A program made the translations under genes and the position numbers. The notes under the pieces were generated by a model that made no database searches, was not told where the DNA came from, and saw only the letters and a program-made list of their open reading frames with translations. DNA of 64,000 nucleotides from KBS-83 sp051025295 (GTDB lineage: Bacteria; Acidobacteriota; Terriglobia; Terriglobales; Acidobacteriaceae): the NCBI GenBank assembly GCA_051025295.1, contig JBMGJV010000008.1; one strand, given 5' to 3'. Shown here piece after piece: positions 25,903 to 34,763 of this stretch (positions are counted from its first letter, which is position 1; each line of letters begins with the position of its first letter).

Positions 25903-27522
25903 TCAATGACGGAAGTGCCGCATCCCGGTGAACACCATGGCAATGCCCAGACGATCCGCGGCGGCGGTGACCTCGTCGTCGCGCACCGACCCTCCGGGCT
26001 GGATTACCGCCGTGGCCCCGGCCTGGACCACTGTCTCGAGCCCATCGGGGAAGGGAAAGAATGCGTCCGAGCCAGCCACACAGCCGGCCATGGGCAGTAC
26101 AGCCTTCATCGCTCCGAAGCGCGCCGCATCGACCCGGCTCATCTGGCCTGCGCCCACCCCGATGGTCTGGCGGTCGCGCGCGTACACAATCGCGTTCGAT
26201 TTGACGTGTTTGGTGACTGTCCAGGCAAAGAGCAGGTCTTCGAGCTCCTCTGGTGTGGGCTGCCGCCTGGTGACGGTCCGCAGATCCGTTGCCGTGATGT
26301 GGCCGGTGTCGGCGTCCTGCAGCAGCGCGCCACCTGAGACCTGCTTCAGGACCCGGGTCGGTTTCGCTGGGCGGACCACGACCAGGCGCAGGTTCTTCTT
26401 GGCGGCAAAGCGGGACAGCGCGCCGGGTGTGAAGCCGGGGGCCGCGATGGCCTCGACAAAGAGCTTCGCGATCTCCTCTGCAGCGGCTTCGTCGATCTCC
26501 CGATTGACGCCAATCACCCCGCCGAAGGCCGAGACCGGGTCCGAGGCGAGCGCGCGCTGGTAGGCCTCAAGCACGGTGCCGCCCGTGGCCGCGCCACAGG
26601 GGTTGGTGTGCTTGATGATGGCGACGGCGGTCTCTTCGAACTCCTCAGCCAGTGCCCAGCAGGCGTCGAGATCGACGATGTTGTTGTAGCTCAGCTCCTT
26701 GCCCTGGAGCTGCTTTGCGCCTGCCACGCCGGTGCCGCTGCCGTCGGTGTAGAGGGCAGCTGCCTGGTGCGGGTTCTCGCCGTAACGCAGGCTGGTCGCA
26801 AGCGGGTAGCTGAGCCGCAGCGGGTCGGGAAATGGCGCCGTTCCTGCGCTCTGGGCGGGCACTGCGGGCTGTGCAGGGTGTGCAAGTTGCGCGAGCGTGG
26901 CCGCAATCGCGCTGTCGTAAGACGCAGTCAGTGCAAAGGCCTGCCGTGCGAGCCGCCAGCGCGTCTCGCGGCCCAGAGCGCCGCCATTCGCTTCGAGCTC
27001 CTGGATCAGCGCGGGGTAGTCGGTGACGGCGGTCACGATGGCCACGTCGTCGAAGTTCTTCGCCGCGGACCGCACCATGGACGGGCCGCCGATATCGATG
27101 TTCTCGATGATCTCGTGGAAGGCGACGCCGGGCCGTGATGCGGTCTGCTCGAAGGCGTAGAGGTTCACGACAACCATGTCGATCGGCTCGATGCCATGCT
27201 CGGCCACCGCCGCCTGGTGCGTGGCATTATCGCGGATGTGCAGGATGCCGCCATGCACCTTGGGGTGCAACGTCTTGACGCGGCCGTCGAGCATCTCGGG
27301 AAAGCCGGTCAGCTCGGAGATGTCCTTAACGGCGAGTCCCGCGTCGCGCAGGGAGCGGGCGGTGCCGCCGGTCGAAACCAGCTCCACACCATGGGCGGCG
27401 AGCGCACGCGCGAAGTCCACGAGGCCGGTCTTGTCGGTGACACTGAGCAGCGCACGGCGGATCGGTCTGCGCCCGTCGCCGGTTGCTTGTGAGCGCGTCT
27501 GCGCGGCATCTGGCACTTGCAC
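25903..27522 (-). CDS. purH: Bifunctional AICAR formyltransferase / IMP cyclohydrolase
   Basis: Catalyses the last two steps of IMP synthesis. The N-terminal MGS-like cyclohydrolase domain begins IRRALLSVTDKTGLVDFARAL and has STGGTARSLRDAG and VKTLHPKVHGGIL. The transformylase domain carries LRYGENPHQAA, IIKHTNPCGAA, VSAFGGVIGVNR and, near the end, GSDAFFPFPDGLE with RDDEVTAAADR. The GTG at 27522 is chosen because AGGAG lies about 9 bases upstream and gives 539 residues; the open frame extends another 91 codons without homology. Confidence 0.95.
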   Translation of the reverse strand: MQVPDAAQTRSQATGDGRRPIRRALLSVTDKTGLVDFARALAAHGVELVSTGGTARSLRDAGLAVKDISELTGFPEMLDGRVKTLHPKVHGGILHIRDNATHQAAVAEHGIEPIDMVVVNLYAFEQTASRPGVAFHEIIENIDIGGPSMVRSAAKNFDDVAIVTAVTDYPALIQELEANGGALGRETRWRLARQAFALTASYDSAIAATLAQLAHPAQPAVPAQSAGTAPFPDPLRLSYPLATSLRYGENPHQAAALYTDGSGTGVAGAKQLQGKELSYNNIVDLDACWALAEEFEETAVAIIKHTNPCGAATGGTVLEAYQRALASDPVSAFGGVIGVNREIDEAAAEEIAKLFVEAIAAPGFTPGALSRFAAKKNLRLVVVRPAKPTRVLKQVSGGALLQDADTGHITATDLRTVTRRQPTPEELEDLLFAWTVTKHVKSNAIVYARDRQTIGVGAGQMSRVDAARFGAMKAVLPMAGCVAGSDAFFPFPDGLETVVQAGATAVIQPGGSVRDDEVTAAADRLGIAMVFTGMRHFRH

Positions 27523-27692
27523 GGTGGCGAATCTCCTTCTCGCGAACTGGAACTGCTGCGGGGCGAGCAACCGCTTCTCTAGTGTGCATGACGGGTGCGG
27601 CACGGTTCCACCCCGGCGGCCAGAATGCAGGGCGATCGAAAGAGCCGGGGACCGGCACTGCACGCCGCCCGCGCACCTGATAGCTTCAAGCC

Positions 27693-28571
27693 ATGGAGTC
27701 ACGCGCCGAGTCGCGGTCCCAACCAGAGATTCTGCCGCCCGGTCCGCTGCCGGATGCATACGCGGACCAACACCCGGGGTACGCGCCCGGGTCATCCCCC
27801 TATCCGGGTCCGGTGGCTCCGCGGCCGCGCAGACCCGCGTGGCAGATCGCTCCGGCGACTTTCGTCCTGCTCGGCATCAACATCGCCGTCTTTGTGCTGA
27901 TGGTGTTCAGCGGGGTCTCTCCCACGTCGCCGACAGTGCTGCAACTGCTGCACTGGGGCGGTAACGCCGGGCTGGTGCAGGTGGCTCCCGGTTCGCCGGT
28001 GATCGGTGTTCTGGCCGGCGAGTGGTGGCGTCTGGTGACGGCGACCTTCGTCCATGCGGGCATTCTTCACCTGGCGCTCAACATGTGGTGCCTCTACAAC
28101 CTGGGCATCCTGGGGGAATCGCTGCTGGGCAGCGCCGGCGTGGTGGCCACGTATCTTGTCACCGGCGTTGTCGGCAACCTGCTCAGTATCGCGGTCAACC
28201 CGGGCGCGGTGGGGGTGGGCGCCTCAGGCGCGGTGTTCGGGATTGCCGGTGTGCTGATCCCGCTACTCAGCTCCAAGCTACTGCCGTTCGATCCCCGCGA
28301 AGTGAAGCGGCTGCGGCGCAGCGTCTACTACTTCGCGTTTCTCAACTTCGCGCTGGGGTTCGGCAGCGATATGTTCAGCGGGCCGGTCCAGATCGACAAC
28401 ATGGCTCACCTGGGCGGCTTCCTGTCCGGAGTGCTGCTGGGCTTTCCTCTGGTGCCAAAGCTTGGCTCGGACCGTGGCCGGTGGATCCGGCAGCAGTGGA
28501 TCGCCTTTGGCGGCGCACTGCTGGTGATTGTATTGGCTGCGCGATTCCTGAGCAGCTTCTTCCGCAGTTAG
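27693..28571 (+). CDS. Rhomboid family intramembrane serine protease
   Basis: A 292-residue membrane protease that cleaves transmembrane substrates. A proline-rich cytoplasmic N-terminus (about 1-48) precedes six or seven hydrophobic helices. The catalytic dyad is Ser178 in VGASGAVFG and His239 in NMAHLGGF; the conserved HxxxxHxxxN of TM2 is present (His121, His126, Asn130). Substrate unknown. It diverges from purH, with a 170-bp shared upstream region. Confidence 0.94.
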   Translation: MESRAESRSQPEILPPGPLPDAYADQHPGYAPGSSPYPGPVAPRPRRPAWQIAPATFVLLGINIAVFVLMVFSGVSPTSPTVLQLLHWGGNAGLVQVAPGSPVIGVLAGEWWRLVTATFVHAGILHLALNMWCLYNLGILGESLLGSAGVVATYLVTGVVGNLLSIAVNPGAVGVGASGAVFGIAGVLIPLLSSKLLPFDPREVKRLRRSVYYFAFLNFALGFGSDMFSGPVQIDNMAHLGGFLSGVLLGFPLVPKLGSDRGRWIRQQWIAFGGALLVIVLAARFLSSFFRS

Positions 28572-28623
28572 CAGCGGACGCAATGAACCGGCGGACGCAC
28601 GTAAGTGGCGAAATAGACGCGCC

Positions 28624-28670
28624 AACGCCAAGCGATCGCCCCGTGTGGCAGGGACAGTCGCTTCGGCGTT
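28624..28670. terminator. Hairpin between convergent rhomboid and XRE genes
   Basis: AACGCCAAGCGA pairs with TCGCTTCGGCGTT through twelve base pairs with a single bulged C. It lies about 50 bp past the rhomboid stop and 25 bp past the XRE stop on the other strand. No long T-run follows on either side, so this is a candidate bidirectional terminator only. Confidence 0.45.
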
Positions 28671-28694
28671 GTGTGATCCTGAGCTGGTCCGGTT

Positions 28695-29042
28695 TTAGCG
28701 AACTGCGGTGGCGGCGAACTTCTTGACCATTGCCAGCAGCAGCTTGCGATCGCTGTCGTTCAGATTGGTCGAGTAGCGACGAATCTGGGTGAGGAAGCGG
28801 AGCTCCTCGTCCGTCAGCTTCTGGGTGTTCATCTCGCGTCCGAGCGAGTCCTCAGCGAAGAACTGGGCGAGCGGCAGATCGAGCGCCTGGGCGATCTTGG
28901 CCAGCGTGTCGAGCGAGGGGACCGTGTGGCCGTTCTCGACGCGCGACAGGTAGCACCGCAGGAGCCCCGTACGCTTCTCGATATCACCCTGCGATAAACC
29001 CTTTTGCAGCCGATAACCCCGGATCGTGATTCCAATTTTCAT
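28695..29042 (-). CDS. XRE-family HTH transcriptional regulator
   Basis: A 115-residue protein with an N-terminal Cro/C1-type helix-turn-helix (IRGYRLQKGLSQGDIEKRTGLLRCYLSRVENGHTVPSLDTLAKIAQALDLPLAQFF) and a C-terminal helical tail (FLTQIRRYSTNLNDSDRKLLLAMVKKFA), which may mediate dimerisation. It stands alone; the 268 bp upstream contains a duplicated GCACGTGTC and a GGTTAACC palindrome that could be its operators. Target genes unknown. Confidence 0.9.
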   Translation of the reverse strand: MKIGITIRGYRLQKGLSQGDIEKRTGLLRCYLSRVENGHTVPSLDTLAKIAQALDLPLAQFFAEDSLGREMNTQKLTDEELRFLTQIRRYSTNLNDSDRKLLLAMVKKFAATAVR

Positions 29043-29218
29043 CGCTTGCCTGGCTTTCGTAAGTCCACGCCGGGACCGGGACTGCAGTGGCGAGGGACTC
29101 CTGTCTGTTTAGTTGGCTGCATAGTTAACATGCACGGAACATCAAGAGCAAGAGTAATTTGCGGCGTGTCTCCCTGCGAGGAACAGCTCTGCAACTTTCC
29201 GGGAATAGGACTTCCCTG

Positions 29219-29266
29219 CACGTGTCAGACGAGGTAACGGGTTAACCGATCCCGCACGTGTCTGAA
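29219..29266. repeat. Repeated GCACGTGTC pair flanking a GGTTAACC palindrome
   Basis: GCACGTGTCAGAC at 29219-29231 and GCACGTGTCTGAA at 29254-29266 are near-identical direct repeats 35 bp apart; between them lies the palindrome GGTTAACC (29240-29247). They sit in the 268-bp gap upstream of the XRE regulator and downstream of the dienelactone hydrolase. They could be operators, but no binding evidence exists. Confidence 0.4.
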
Positions 29267-29310
29267 GCCTATTCTCTCGTGCCAACGTTAATTTTCGTCG
29301 AATGAACGCG

Positions 29311-30096
29311 CTACGGCCGGCCGCCGAGCTGCTGAGCGAAGAAATGCAGGACCCGGGCGTGGGCATCCGCGGCGTCTTCGGGCTTGTAGCCGGCTTTGTT
29401 GTTCGGGTTCTCGAAGGCGTGTCCGGCGTCGGGGTAGATCTTGATGTCCACCGGGGTGCCCTGCTGCTTCAGGTTGGCAGCAAACGCCTCGACACTGGCC
29501 GGGGCAATGCCCTTGTCGAGCCCGCCGTAGTTGCCGAGGACTGGAGCCTTGATCTGCTTCAGGGAAGCCGGGTCGGTCGGTGGCGGACCGTAGTTGGCGA
29601 CCACAGCCTTCAGCCGAGGATCGCTCACGGCGAAATTGAGCGCGTAGCCCCCACCCATGCACCAGCCGATGGTGCCGACACGCGAGCCGTTCACATGCTT
29701 GTCCGCGTGGAGGAAGTCGTCGGCCGCCTTCAGGTCGCGAACGCCGCGGTCCTGCGGCAGCCCGCGGCTGAGCTGGTGGGCGGTGTCCGGGTCATCGGCG
29801 ACCTGGCCACGGTAGAGGTCGACCGCGAGCGCGACGTAGCCGTGCGCCGCCAGGTCGGCAGCCTGCTGCTTGACCCAGTCGTTGAGTCCCCACCACTCGT
29901 GAATCACGATCACTGCCGGGTGGCGCTCGATCGCCTGGCCGCTCTCCTGCGGCAAGTAGAGCAGGCCCTTCACTGTCTCCGATCCGCTGGGATAGCTGAC
30001 CTCGACGGGGCTGATGGCGTCGGCAGCGAACGCGGGGAACGGCAGCAGGGCAGCGGTGACCAGCAATGCAGCGCGAACAGCAGAGAGTGACAGCAT
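29311..30096 (-). CDS. Secreted dienelactone hydrolase family protein
   Basis: A 261-residue alpha/beta hydrolase with a signal peptide (MLSLSAVRAALLVTAALLPFPAFA). The family's Cys-Asp-His triad is intact: Cys146 in IGWCMGGGYAL, Asp194 in YGGLDKG and His226 in DAGHAFEN. HEWWGLNDW near residue 66 is also typical. Natural substrate unknown; family members hydrolyse dienelactones and other esters. The start was chosen at the signal peptide; the frame extends 22 codons upstream. It diverges from the YihY gene. Confidence 0.9.
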   Translation of the reverse strand: MLSLSAVRAALLVTAALLPFPAFAADAISPVEVSYPSGSETVKGLLYLPQESGQAIERHPAVIVIHEWWGLNDWVKQQAADLAAHGYVALAVDLYRGQVADDPDTAHQLSRGLPQDRGVRDLKAADDFLHADKHVNGSRVGTIGWCMGGGYALNFAVSDPRLKAVVANYGPPPTDPASLKQIKAPVLGNYGGLDKGIAPASVEAFAANLKQQGTPVDIKIYPDAGHAFENPNNKAGYKPEDAADAHARVLHFFAQQLGGRP

Positions 30097-30199
30097 GGGC
30101 GACCTCGTTCGGAAGAAGAGACCTGCGCCGGTCCAGGCATACCCAGTCCGGAGCAGCCGCAAGAGTATGGCTGCCGGGTGTGCCGCGACGCAAGCCGAG

Positions 30200-30259
30200 G
30201 AGTGGATCGATCAAAAGCCAGCGCGGAATCGGCTTTGTGTTGCGCAAAAAGATCCACTC
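30200..30259. repeat. Nested inverted repeat upstream of the YihY gene
   Basis: GAGTGGATC (30200-30208) and GATCCACTC (30251-30259) are perfect 9-bp arms enclosing a second pair, AAAGCC (30214-30219) and GGCTTT (30231-30236). The structure lies in the 216-bp divergent region between the dienelactone hydrolase and the YihY protein. It could be a regulatory palindrome or a leader hairpin; function unknown. Confidence 0.45.
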
Positions 30260-30312
30260 TCTGTCACGGAGCCATCTCATCCGCGAGGTCGGCCATCGCA
30301 ACCAGAGTGCAT

Positions 30313-31269
30313 ATGCCAGGGCCGAAGGTCGTCAGAGATGTCGCGAAGCGGTGGTTCTCCCGGCAAGGCTGGAAACGGATCAAGCAGCTCTCCGTAACGG
30401 TCTACAACGAGTTGATGCGGACACGCGCCTTCAACATGGCCGCGGCCATGTCGTACTACTTCATCCTCTCGCTGGTGCCGCTGCTGATTTTTCTCTCCGC
30501 GATGCTCGGCTACCTGCCGATCCCTCACCTGTTCGACCAGCTGATGGGCATTCTGGCCGTGCTGATGCCGGCGGACGCGATGCAGATGGTGCAGAAGGTA
30601 GTCAGTGGCGTGCTGCAGCCGCACCGAGGGGGCATTCTCTCGATTGGCCTCTTGAGCTACCTGTGGACGGCGTCAGGCGGCTTCTCAGCGTCGATTGATT
30701 CGCTCAATGTGGCTTATGACGTGAAGAAGACACGAAGCTGGTGGCGCGACCGGCTGCAGGCCTTGGTGTTGACTGTCACGACGGGATTGCTGGGACTGGT
30801 GAGCCTGCTGCTGCTGCTGCTGGGGCCGCGGTTCGGCCACTTTGTCACAGAGCTCTTCCCGGTGCCGGGCGCGTTTGCGATGGTCTGGCCGGTGGTGCGG
30901 CTTGCGACCATCTTCGTCTTCACCGTGGTGGCGATCGAGGTCCAGTACTATCTGGCGCCGAACCGCAAGCAGCGCTTCCGCGACACCTTCATCGGCGCAG
31001 TGGTCGCGGTGCTAGGCATCTTCATCAGTTCGCTGGCGCTCGGCTTCTACTTCAGCCATTTCGCGAACTATGACAAGACCTACGGCTCCATGGGAGCCGT
31101 GGTCATCCTGATGTTCTGGTTCTACATCGTCGCGGCGCTGGTGCTGGTGGGAGCAGAGCTGAATGCGGAGCTGCTGAAGCAGATTGAGGGACGCCGCACC
31201 AGTCCGGCCACTGCAGCAGAGCCCGCGGCCATGCCGGCACCCGGGCGGCGCGGCGCTCCGGCCGCCTAG
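30313..31269 (+). CDS. YihY/BrkB family inner-membrane protein
   Basis: About 318 residues with six predicted membrane helices. It begins with the amphipathic segment RIKQLSVTVYNELMRTRAFNMAAAMSYYFILSLVPLLIF, typical of the family, and contains GSMGAVVILMFWFYIVAALVLVGAELNAEL near the end. The protein was once mis-assigned as RNase BN; its real role, perhaps transport, is not settled. The ATG at 30313 was taken because the upstream in-frame extension lies in the inverted-repeat region. Its TAG stop overlaps the fabG stop on the other strand in a shared CTAG. Confidence 0.9.
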   Translation: MPGPKVVRDVAKRWFSRQGWKRIKQLSVTVYNELMRTRAFNMAAAMSYYFILSLVPLLIFLSAMLGYLPIPHLFDQLMGILAVLMPADAMQMVQKVVSGVLQPHRGGILSIGLLSYLWTASGGFSASIDSLNVAYDVKKTRSWWRDRLQALVLTVTTGLLGLVSLLLLLLGPRFGHFVTELFPVPGAFAMVWPVVRLATIFVFTVVAIEVQYYLAPNRKQRFRDTFIGAVVAVLGIFISSLALGFYFSHFANYDKTYGSMGAVVILMFWFYIVAALVLVGAELNAELLKQIEGRRTSPATAAEPAAMPAPGRRGAPAA

Positions 31270-32024
31270 GCCATGTGCATGCCGCCGTTGACGTCCAGTG
31301 TGTGGCCGGTGATGTAAGCAGCCTTGTCCGAGGCAAGAAACGTGACGGCGTGGGCGATCTCTTCATCTGTGCCGGGACGGCCGAGCGGAATGATACCCAT
31401 CATGGCGGCCTTCTGCTTTTCATCGAGGACGGCGGTCATGGCAGTCTCGATCATGCCGGGCGCGACCACATTGGCGGTCACGTTGCGTGAGGCCATCTCG
31501 CGCGCAACCGACTTGGTGAAGCCGACCAGGCCGGCCTTCGAGGCAGCGTAGTTCGCCTGGCCCGCCTGGCCGGTCTGGCCCACGACACTGGCGATGCTGA
31601 TGATGCGGCCCCAGCGCGCCTTCATCATCGAGCTGAGCACGGCCTGCGTCATCAGGAAGGTGCCGGTCAGGTTGGTGGCGAGAACGTCGTCCCAGTCCGC
31701 GCGCTTCATGCGCAGGAGCAGCATGTCGCGCGTAATGCCGGCGTTGTTGACCAGGATGTCGATGCGGCCGTGCTTCGCGATGACGGCCTTGGCCGTGTCC
31801 TTGATGGAGGCTTCGCTGCTCAGGTCGAGGACGAACGGGTCGGCCTGTCCGCCGGCGGCGACGATCTCTGTTGCGACGGCGCGAAGCTTGTCTTCATTGC
31901 GCGCAGCGAGCGCGACGGTGGCGCCCTGGGCGGCGAGGGTGAGGGCGCAGGCACGGCCAATGCCCTGCGAGGCTCCGGTGACGAGGGCGATCTTGCCCGC
32001 GAGTTCGGTGTGGCGATCTGTCAT
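31266..32024 (-). CDS. fabG: 3-oxoacyl-[acyl-carrier-protein] reductase FabG
   Basis: A 252-residue short-chain dehydrogenase/reductase reducing 3-ketoacyl-ACP with NADPH. It shows TGASQGIG (16-23), NNAG (93-96), the catalytic Ser146, Tyr159 and Lys163 (NYAASKAG), and the FabG C-terminus ITGHTLDVNGGMHMA. Other SDRs are possible, but the length and NGGMHM ending strongly favour FabG or PhaB-type reductases. It is far from fabI (2.1 kb) and not in an obvious fab operon. Confidence 0.9.
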   Translation of the reverse strand: MTDRHTELAGKIALVTGASQGIGRACALTLAAQGATVALAARNEDKLRAVATEIVAAGGQADPFVLDLSSEASIKDTAKAVIAKHGRIDILVNNAGITRDMLLLRMKRADWDDVLATNLTGTFLMTQAVLSSMMKARWGRIISIASVVGQTGQAGQANYAASKAGLVGFTKSVAREMASRNVTANVVAPGMIETAMTAVLDEKQKAAMMGIIPLGRPGTDEEIAHAVTFLASDKAAYITGHTLDVNGGMHMA

Positions 32025-32170
32025 GGGGGCAGTATCGCCGATGGGTGGCCGGCGAGGAAGCGGTCGGGGAAGGCGGCTTGGCACAAGCACGATGCTTCCG
32101 TGCTGAATCGTCATGCCCGTGCAGCGAAGGCGAGACCTGCTGCTTCGCAAGCTATGAACTCCTAGCTCCC

Positions 32171-32920
32171 CTAGAGCGGCTCGGCGGCGGGGACTGGGGT
32201 CGCAGCGAGGCCGGGCTTCCAGCCTTTGGCCAGTTCGAGCGACCAGACGTATACGACGAGCTCGCGGGCGTAGTAGAGCAGGGGCTTGGTGTCTGGCAGG
32301 GTGAGGCCGTGGGCGCGAGGCAGGTCGTTCTGGTCGAACTCGGCTTCAGCAGCTTCGAGCGGCCAGGGCAGGTGGTGGATCTCTCCCTGGAGGAGGCGGC
32401 CGCGCCGGTCGGAGGTGTAGAGCCGGTAACGCTCGGTGAGGAAGTGCTCAATGGTACCGGGCGTGCTCTGCGCGAGTCGTGCGGTCGGTCCGAGGCTGCG
32501 GTAGCGTGCGCGGAAACGCACCGGGTCCCGCGTGAGCCGACGGTCGCTGCGGTAGGCGAAGTGCCGGTCCGGCAGCGCCTGGATCGCCATGTGCGCCCAG
32601 TAGTAGGGCAGGTGAAAGACCAGCCGGGCCACCGATACTGCCAGCGGATTTGCCGCGTCGAGCGAGAAGAAGTAGACCCCGGAGAGGTTGGTGTTCTCCT
32701 CGCGCACGTAGGTGCGGAGATTGAGCTCGGGGAACTTGTCCGTGCCCGGCACCTGCGGGAGAGCGCTGAAGCGCACGCGATCCATCCAGAAGGGCACGAC
32801 GCCAATCCAGGCTGATCCGTCGAACGTGTCGGGAACAAGTCCGGAGGGCAAGAGCGGTGCGACCGATGCAGCCGTGATGGGCCAGTGCGCGAACAGGAGA
32901 TCGTTCCAGCGCTGGGTCAT
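32171..32920 (-). CDS. DUF2071 (YqjF-like) family protein
   Basis: About 249 residues from MTQRWNDLLFAHWPI, the usual start of DUF2071/YqjF proteins. Family patterns are VPDTFDGSAWIGVVPFWMDRVR, ELNLRTYVR and GVYFFSLDAANPLAVSVAR. The fold is related to acetoacetate decarboxylase-like proteins; no enzymatic function is established. It is divergent from the ThyX-like gene, and the frame continuing upstream is not coding. Confidence 0.87.
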   Translation of the reverse strand: MTQRWNDLLFAHWPITAASVAPLLPSGLVPDTFDGSAWIGVVPFWMDRVRFSALPQVPGTDKFPELNLRTYVREENTNLSGVYFFSLDAANPLAVSVARLVFHLPYYWAHMAIQALPDRHFAYRSDRRLTRDPVRFRARYRSLGPTARLAQSTPGTIEHFLTERYRLYTSDRRGRLLQGEIHHLPWPLEAAEAEFDQNDLPRAHGLTLPDTKPLLYYARELVVYVWSLELAKGWKPGLAATPVPAAEPL

Positions 32921-33142
32921 GGCCCAGTGTCGGCGGGGCAGCGGAGTAGGCCGGTGTCCGGTCGTGTTGAGAATGTCCTGCACGGGCGCTTGGGACGGGC
33001 TCCGGGGACAAGAGTAGCGAAGCGGCCGCGGACTGGCAATTTGCCTGTTGCAACGCGGAGGCCGGGAGGGCTTGGAGTGTTGCAATTTGGGACGGATTCT
33101 GCACAGGCCGGCGCAGCAGGCGGGCCGTATGCTGAGGGCACA

Positions 33143-34726
33143 ATGCCTGATATGGACGTGGCTCCCCTGCCGCCCGCGACGGCGCCCGATGGCGGCGAGC
33201 GCCCGCGCAACCAGACCGATGTGTACGCGGTGCACGGCGCAGACCCCGAGGTGCTGGCCTACGCGATGGCGAAGTACTCGCGGTCGGCGCTGTCGATGAA
33301 GGAGTCGCTGCGCGAGATCTCTTCGCAGCGCGCCGAGCAGTTCCTGAACACGTTCTACTTCCAGTACGGGCACCGCTCGATCGCCGACCTGGCACATGTC
33401 GCCTTCGCGGTGGAACGGCTCAGCCTCCTGGCAGCCATCATCCTGGTCGACGAGCAGCGCTGGGATGGGCAGGAGCGCTCGACGCGCTACCAGGACTTCC
33501 GCCGCAGCGGCTGGTACCTGCCCGACTTCGGTCGTGCGAATGACGCGCAGTTCACCTACGAATTAACGATTGAGCGATTGTTTGCCGACTACTTCAGCGT
33601 GAGCGAGGGTGTGCTGCGCTCGCTGATGAGCCGGGTCGAGCGGCCGGCCGAGATGAAGCCCGAGGCATTTGAGCGGACGTTGCGGGCGCGCGCCTTCGAC
33701 GTGGCGCGCTACCTGCTGCCGCTGGCCACGAATACGTCACTGGGACAGATTGTGAATGCCCGCACGCTCGAGACCCAGGTGAGCCGGCTGCTGACCGACG
33801 AGCACGCCGAAGTGCGCGAGCTGGGGGAGCGGCTGCGTGCGGCGGCTGCAGGACCGGCGTGGGATGTGCATGGGCATGAGAAACGCGCCCTGTCTGCCGC
33901 GCTGGACGCGGAGACGCGGGAGCGCGCGGCGTCGCTGCTGGAGCGGGACGTGAAGGTGGCGCCCACGCTGGTGAAGTATGCAGCGCCGAACGCCTACCAC
34001 CAGCAGACGCGTCGCGAGCTGGTGCAGGCGGCCGAGGAGTTAATGGCCGGTGCTGCCATCGCGGACGCGCCCGTCGTCGACCTGGTCGAGCGCGGGCCGT
34101 CGCTCGAGGTAGAGATCGCCGCGACCTTGCTTTATGGCGTATGCCACTACTCGTTCCGGCAGGTGCGGGAGCGCGTTGCGGCGCTTAACGCGAGCCGTGT
34201 GGATGAGCTGATCGAGCTCGGGTTGCGGCATCGTGGGCGGCACGATGAGCTGCTGCGCGAGTTTGCCGCGGGAGGACCGCTGCGTTTTGACATCCTGATG
34301 GACATCGGTGGGTTCCGTGACATGCATCGCCATCGCCGCTGCCAGCAGACGGTGCAGCGCTTTACCGCTGCGCATGGTTGGGATGTGCCGGAGGGCCTGG
34401 CCGAGGCGGGGCTCGAGGGCACCTACGAGCGCGCGATGACGACGGCACACCAGGCGTTTGCAGCGGTGGCGGCGAGCGGCGCTCCGGAGGCGGAGGCGAC
34501 CGCGCGCTACCTGCTGCCACTGGGCACGCGCTGCCGGGCGCTGTTCCAGATGGACTTCGCCGAGGCGCTGTACATCAGCGAGCTGCGTTCTGCGCCGCAG
34601 GGGCATTTTTCGTACCGCCGGGTCGCGTGGGAGATGCAGCAGGCGATCGAGCGGCAGCATCCCGGGCTGGCGCGGCACATCCGGGTGACGGATGTTCGAG
34701 AGCCGGTGGATCTGCTCAAAAGGTGA
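33143..34726 (+). CDS. Double-length ThyX-like (FAD-dependent thymidylate synthase) protein
   Basis: A 527-residue protein that seems to hold two ThyX-type modules. The first contains YFQYGHRSIADLAHVAF and EQRWDGQERSTRYQDF (about 102-119), aligning with the ThyX GHxSxxEH and NEESQRY regions, but the RHRxxS part is replaced. The second contains YGVCHYSFRQVRER and MHRHRRCQQTVQRFT (394 onward), which keeps RHR but lacks the serine and is two residues short. Standard ThyX is 220-250 residues and acts as a tetramer. Whether this protein makes dTMP is unclear. Confidence 0.8.
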   Translation: MPDMDVAPLPPATAPDGGERPRNQTDVYAVHGADPEVLAYAMAKYSRSALSMKESLREISSQRAEQFLNTFYFQYGHRSIADLAHVAFAVERLSLLAAIILVDEQRWDGQERSTRYQDFRRSGWYLPDFGRANDAQFTYELTIERLFADYFSVSEGVLRSLMSRVERPAEMKPEAFERTLRARAFDVARYLLPLATNTSLGQIVNARTLETQVSRLLTDEHAEVRELGERLRAAAAGPAWDVHGHEKRALSAALDAETRERAASLLERDVKVAPTLVKYAAPNAYHQQTRRELVQAAEELMAGAAIADAPVVDLVERGPSLEVEIAATLLYGVCHYSFRQVRERVAALNASRVDELIELGLRHRGRHDELLREFAAGGPLRFDILMDIGGFRDMHRHRRCQQTVQRFTAAHGWDVPEGLAEAGLEGTYERAMTTAHQAFAAVAASGAPEAEATARYLLPLGTRCRALFQMDFAEALYISELRSAPQGHFSYRRVAWEMQQAIERQHPGLARHIRVTDVREPVDLLKR

Positions 34727-34763
34727 GGCAGGTCTGCCCGGTTCGGGTTATGACCTTCGACAC

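Noticed and set aside
32086..32104. AGCACG/CGTGCT six-base inverted repeat between DUF2071 and fabG
   Set aside because: The arms are short and expected by chance in GC-rich DNA; no T-run follows.
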